From NCBI GenBank assembly GCA_007116585.1, contig SKIE01000099.1:1-9075 (forward strand): a DNA stretch of 9,075 nucleotides, written 5' to 3'. The notes beneath the pieces were generated by a model. The model saw only the letters and a program-made list of their open reading frames with translations. It was not told the DNA's origin and did not search any database. The first letter of the stretch is position 1. Every line of letters begins with the position of its first letter. This stretch comes from Wenzhouxiangella sp. GTDB taxonomy: Bacteria; Pseudomonadota; Gammaproteobacteria; Xanthomonadales; Wenzhouxiangellaceae. Position numbers and translations under genes: made by a program. Of this stretch, positions 6,079 to 9,075 are shown piece by piece.

Positions 6079-6969
6079 TCATCCCCCGTCAGTCCGCATC
6101 AGCCGCTTGGGCTTGAGGCCACCGCGGCCGTCTCCCTCGCCGATGCCGACAAAGTCTTCTGCCCCGTAAACGCGCAGCAGGCCGTCGGGCCTCTCGATCA
6201 CATCCGTCAACCGCTGACCCATTTTCAGCCGGGTGACCTGCTCCTCCGTCAGCGACAGCGCGGGCAAATGGTACAGGGCTTGATCGGCCGGTTTAAGCAA
6301 CGCGCAGGCCTGCTCACGATCCAGCCTCATCAGCTCATCCAGATCAACCGTGTCCCGGATATCGAACGGCGCGCTGCGGGTGCGGCGCAGGCCGCTCAAA
6401 TGCGCGCCACAGCCCAGCAATTCGCCCAGGTCCCGGGCCAGCGAACGGATGTAAGTGCCTTTGGAGCAATGCACACCAAGGCGCAAGCGCTCGCCGTCCC
6501 AGCCCAGCAGGGCCAGCTCATGGATGGTGACGGCACGCGCCGGCCGGTCGACGATCTCGCCGCGTCGGGCCTTGCGGTAGAGGCGCTCCCCACCCTGTTT
6601 GAGGGCAGAGTACATCGGCGGGATCTGCTGAATGGGGCCGCGAAAACGACCCAGCGCCTGCTCCAGCTGTGCTTCGGTGAGATCAGGCACCGGCTCTTTT
6701 TGAGTCACCTCGCCTTCGGCGTCATCGCTGTCTGTGCGAGCGCCCAGCCGCACTTCAGCCAGATAGGCCTTGTCACTATCGAGCAGGTAGCCTGCGACTT
6801 TGGTCGCTTCGCCGAAACACAGCACCAGCAATCCGGACGCCATTGGATCCAGCGTGCCGGCATGGCCGGCTTTACGGATGCCCAGCACCCGCTTGGCCTG
6901 GCCGAGTGCAGCATTGGAGCTCAAGCCCGACGGCTTGTCCAGAAGCAGAATGCCGGATTTGGTCGACAT
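6079..6969 (-). CDS. truB: tRNA pseudouridine-55 synthase TruB
   Basis: TruB converts U55 in the T-loop of tRNAs to pseudouridine and also acts as a tRNA folding chaperone. From the ATG at 6969 the product is 296 aa (E. coli 314). It opens with GILLLDKPSGLSSNAAL (6-22). The catalytic aspartate D41 lies in GHAGTLDPMASGLL (35-48), and the active-site tyrosine Y69 in KAYLAEVRLG. PPMYSALKQGGERLYRKARR (117-136) and CSKGTYIRSLARDLG (168-182, with Y173 and R175) complete the core. The C-terminal 50 or so residues form the TruB/PUA-type RNA-binding tail. An in-frame GTG at 6981 would add four residues; neither start has a clear Shine-Dalgarno and I prefer the ATG. It is the third gene in infB-rbfA-truB and starts 44 bases after rbfA. 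The usual next gene, rpsO, is absent; suhB converges instead. Confidence 0.95.
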   Translation of the reverse strand: MSTKSGILLLDKPSGLSSNAALGQAKRVLGIRKAGHAGTLDPMASGLLVLCFGEATKVAGYLLDSDKAYLAEVRLGARTDSDDAEGEVTQKEPVPDLTEAQLEQALGRFRGPIQQIPPMYSALKQGGERLYRKARRGEIVDRPARAVTIHELALLGWDGERLRLGVHCSKGTYIRSLARDLGELLGCGAHLSGLRRTRSAPFDIRDTVDLDELMRLDREQACALLKPADQALYHLPALSLTEEQVTRLKMGQRLTDVIERPDGLLRVYGAEDFVGIGEGDGRGGLKPKRLMRTDGG

Positions 6970-6995
6970 TGATGGAGGCACAGCAGAGGACTCAC

Positions 6996-7014
6996 GCCGG
7001 CAACGCCAGCCGGC
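6996..7014. repeat. Inverted repeat (hairpin) in the rbfA-truB gap
   Basis: GCCGGC occurs at 6996-7001 and again at 7009-7014. Because this hexamer is its own reverse complement, a 6-bp stem with a 7-base loop can form. It begins at the rbfA stop codon and ends about 27 bases before the truB ATG. There is no U-run, so it is unlikely to be a terminator. It might affect truB translation or act as a processing site; chance in GC-rich DNA is equally possible. Confidence 0.4.
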
Positions 7015-7364
7015 TAATCTCCAGTTTTACGCGCGGCTGCCAACAGCTGTTCGATGCGCTGGCCTGACTCCGAGGAGGTGTCGTGGATAAACTTCAGCGC
7101 CGGGGTCAGGCGCAAGCGGATGCGGCTGCCGAGGTCACGCCGCACCCGACCAGCATGCTCGTTCAAAAAGCGGATAATCTCGGGCGCCTGCTCGATCTCC
7201 AGCACGGCGACATAAACCTTGGCATGGCTGAGATCACGGGCTACCTCGACATCGGTCAGGCTGATCAAACCCTGCGGCAGCTCGTACTCGAACGAGCGGT
7301 GCAGGATATCGGCCAATTCGCGCCGCAGCAGACCCGCGACGCGTTCAGAGCGAGGGCCGGCCAT
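7014..7364 (-). CDS. rbfA: Ribosome-binding factor A (RbfA)
   Basis: RbfA binds the 30S subunit near helix 1 of 16S rRNA and is needed for late 30S maturation and cold growth. The 116-aa product is a single KH-like domain. It begins AGPRSERVAGLLRRELADIL, has LTDVEVARDLSHAKVYVAVL in the centre, and LRLTPALKFIHDTSSESGQR in the C-terminal half, all typical of the family. It is slightly shorter than E. coli RbfA (133 aa), lacking some of the disordered tail. I use the ATG at 7364, which shares its A with the infB TGA (TGATG), instead of an in-frame TTG one codon upstream. The overlap and the lack of a strong Shine-Dalgarno suggest translation coupled to infB. Confidence 0.94.
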   Translation of the reverse strand: MAGPRSERVAGLLRRELADILHRSFEYELPQGLISLTDVEVARDLSHAKVYVAVLEIEQAPEIIRFLNEHAGRVRRDLGSRIRLRLTPALKFIHDTSSESGQRIEQLLAAARKTGD

Positions 7365-9075
7365 CAATCCAGCGTCCGCTGCACTTCAACACGCTCAAAG
7401 CACTCGATCTGGTCGCCCGGCTTGACGTCGTTGTACTGCTTGACGCCAATCCCGCACTCGGTACCGGCCTGGACCTCACTGACGTCATCCTTGAACCGGC
7501 GCAGCGATTCCAGTTCGCCTTCGAAGATGACCACGTTGTCGCGCAGCACGCGGATGGGATTGGCCCGCTTGACCGCGCCCTCGACAACCAGACAGCCGGC
7601 GATGGCGCCGAGCTTGGAAGAACGGAACACGTCCTTGACCTCGGCCAGGCCAATGATCTGTTCCTTGACCTCGGTGCCGAGCAGACCACCGATGGCTTTC
7701 TTGACATCGTCGATAGCGTCGTAGATCACGCTGTAGTAATTCAGATCGAGATCGGCTTCCTGAATGATCTTGCGCGCCGCGGCATCAGCACGCACATTGA
7801 AGCCGATAATCACGGCGCTGGAGGCCTGGGCCAGACTGGCGTCAGACTCAGTGATACCGCCAACACCGGACGACACCACGTTGACCTTGATTTCGTCAGT
7901 CGACAGCCTTGTCAGCGCATCACGCAGAGCTTCGACCGAGCCCTGCACGTCGGCCTTGATGACCAGATTGACGTTCTGCAATTCACCCGTGGCGCCTTCG
8001 CCCATCTGGTCGAACAGGTTCTGCAGCTTGGCGGCCTGCTTCTCGGCCAGGCGTCCTTCACGCGCCGACTGCTTGCGCTGATCGGCTGCTTCGCGCGCCT
8101 TGCGTTCGTCGGCCGCGGCCAGGACATCATCGCCGGCGTTAGGCACGCCGGACAGGCCCAGCACTTCGGCCGGAATCGAGGGTCCGGCCTCTTCGATCGG
8201 CTGACCGGCCTCGTCGAACATGGCGCGGACGCGTCCATATTCTTCCCCGGCCAGGATCATGTCGCCACGACGCAGCGTACCGTCCTGAACCAGGATGGTC
8301 GCCACCGGTCCGCGACCCTTGTCCAACGCCGACTCGACCACCACGCCGCGGCAGCGGCGTTCGGGCGCGGCCTTGAGTTCCAGCACTTCGGACTGGACCA
8401 GAATGGCCTCGAGCAAGGCATCGATCCCTTCCCCGGTAATCGCTGAAACCGGTACGAAGATCTCCTCACCGCCCCACTCTTCCGGCACCACTTCTTCGGC
8501 CGAGAGCTCGGACTTGACCCGGTCCATGTCGGCTTCGGGCTTGTCGATCTTGTTGACCGCCACGATCAGCGGCACCCCGGCAGCACGCGCGTGCTGGATA
8601 GCTTCCTTGGTCTGCGGCATGACGCCGTCATCGGCCGCCACAACCAGAATGACAATATCGGTCGCCTGGGCACCACGAGCACGCATGGCGGTAAAGGCCG
8701 CATGGCCCGGGGTATCCAGGAAAGTCACCACGCCATTCTCGGTCTTGACGTGATAGGCGCCGATGTGCTGCGTGATGCCACCTTGTTCCCCAGCCGCAAC
8801 CTTGGCCCTGCGAATATGGTCGAGCAGCGAGGTCTTGCCGTGGTCGACATGCCCCATCACGGTTACGACCGGCGGCCGAGTCGCAGTGGCAACGTCCGTT
8901 TCTTCCTCTTCGGCCACCAGTTCCTGCTCGATATCACGAGCCTCGGCCTGACGTGCGTCGTGGCCCATCTCTTCAGCCACCAGGATGGCGGTGTCCTGAT
9001 CCAGCGTCTGGTTGATGGTGACCATACTGCCCATGCCCATCAGGGTCTTGATCACTTCACCAGCCTTGACTGCCA
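7364..9075 (-). CDS. infB: Translation initiation factor IF-2, 5' end outside window
   Basis: IF2 is the GTPase that places fMet-tRNA on the 30S subunit and promotes subunit joining. The reading frame stays open to the window edge. The bases before 9055 read AVKAGE followed by VIKTLMGMG, matching the internal E. coli segment MAVKAAEVIKAMMKLG, so the true start and N-terminal region lie outside. The codon at 9055 is an internal GTG valine. Counting from there, the G domain has G1 GHVDHGKT (68-75), G2 [10 protein letters not shown] (92-101), G3 DTPGH (114-118), G4 NKID (168-171) and G5 SAITGEG (204-210), all intact. The beta-barrel domain II and a charged linker follow, then the C1 domain ([14 protein letters not shown]) and the fMet-tRNA-binding C2 domain ending [13 protein letters not shown]. 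The gene is normally downstream of nusA, which would be off the window. Confidence 0.97.
   Translation of the reverse strand, partial: AVKAGEVIKTLMGMGSMVTINQTLDQDTAILVAEEMGHDARQAEARDIEQELVAEEEETDVATATRPPVVTVMGHVDHGKTSLLDHIRRAKVAAGEQGGITQHIGAYHVKTENGVVTFLDTPGHAAFTAMRARGAQATDIVILVVAADDGVMPQTKEAIQHARAAGVPLIVAVNKIDKPEADMDRVKSELSAEEVVPEEWGGEEIFVPVSAITGEGIDALLEAILVQSEVLELKAAPERRCRGVVVESALDKGRGPVATILVQDGTLRRGDMILAGEEYGRVRAMFDEAGQPIEEAGPSIPAEVLGLSGVPNAGDDVLAAADERKAREAADQRKQSAREGRLAEKQAAKLQNLFDQMGEGATGELQNVNLVIKADVQGSVEALRDALTRLSTDEIKVNVVSSGVGGITESDASLAQASSAVIIGFNVRADAAARKIIQEADLDLNYYSVIYDAIDDVKKAIGGLLGTEVKEQIIGLAEVKDVFRSSKLGAIAGCLVVEGAVKRANPIRVLRDNVVIFEGELESLRRFKDDVSEVQAGTECGIGVKQYNDVKPGDQIECFERVEVQRTLD

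Noticed and set aside
6268..6972. Plus-strand 234-aa open frame opposite truB
   Set aside because: It is the reverse-strand shadow of an intact truB. Its residues reflect the complement of truB codons, and it has no ribosome site or family pattern.
7364..9055. infB starting at 9055
   Set aside because: The codon at 9055 is an internal valine. The frame is open to the window edge and upstream bases continue the conserved AVKAGEV segment, so the gene is cut by the window.
1..9075. CRISPR arrays, insertion sequences, phage or defence genes, tRNAs
   Set aside because: No regularly spaced repeats, transposase or integrase patterns, terminal inverted repeats, defence-type domains or tRNA-like foldings were seen. 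Almost all bases belong to recognised housekeeping genes, and no gap exceeds about 150 bases.

Overview
The window is core chromosome from a GC-rich gammaproteobacterium. The order zapA-6S RNA beside a divergent ygfB-pepP-ubiH-ubiI operon is the arrangement found in Pseudomonas-like and related gammaproteobacteria, and the 6S RNA and IF2/RbfA/TruB proteins also fit that class. I would guess a Xanthomonadales- or Chromatiales-like lineage, but the order cannot be fixed from this sequence. I see no mobile element, phage gene, CRISPR array, tRNA or rRNA, and no compositionally foreign segment.

Positions 1-755 are read on the minus strand. A short coiled-coil (ZapB-like, TIGR02449-type) protein is followed by ZapA and then the 6S RNA, whose 3' end reaches the window edge. 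A good sigma70-type promoter for the 6S RNA lies across the end of zapA, and its -10 box starts on the zapA stop codon. Positions 756-907 form a divergent promoter region of about 150 bases.

Positions 908-5134 on the plus strand form a tight four-gene operon: ygfB (UPF0149), pepP (aminopeptidase P) and the two flavin hydroxylases ubiH and ubiI of ubiquinone synthesis. Each of its three junctions is a 4-base ATGA overlap, so translation is probably coupled. suhB (inositol monophosphatase family and NusA-binding antitermination factor) follows after 101 bases, with its own likely promoter and a GTG start.

Positions 6079-9075 on the minus strand carry the distal part of the nusA-infB operon: infB (5' end outside the window), rbfA and truB. 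It converges on suhB with only 24 bases between the stop codons. The rpsO-pnp pair that usually follows truB in gammaproteobacteria is absent here, which marks a synteny junction.

The genes fall into four housekeeping themes: division (ZapA and ZapB-like), transcription control (6S RNA, SuhB), ubiquinone synthesis (UbiH, UbiI), and ribosome maturation with translation start (IF2, RbfA, TruB). I found no convincing new system. The points that deserve a second look are the zapB-like/zapA/6S arrangement, the truB-suhB junction, and a small tandem duplication after ubiI.
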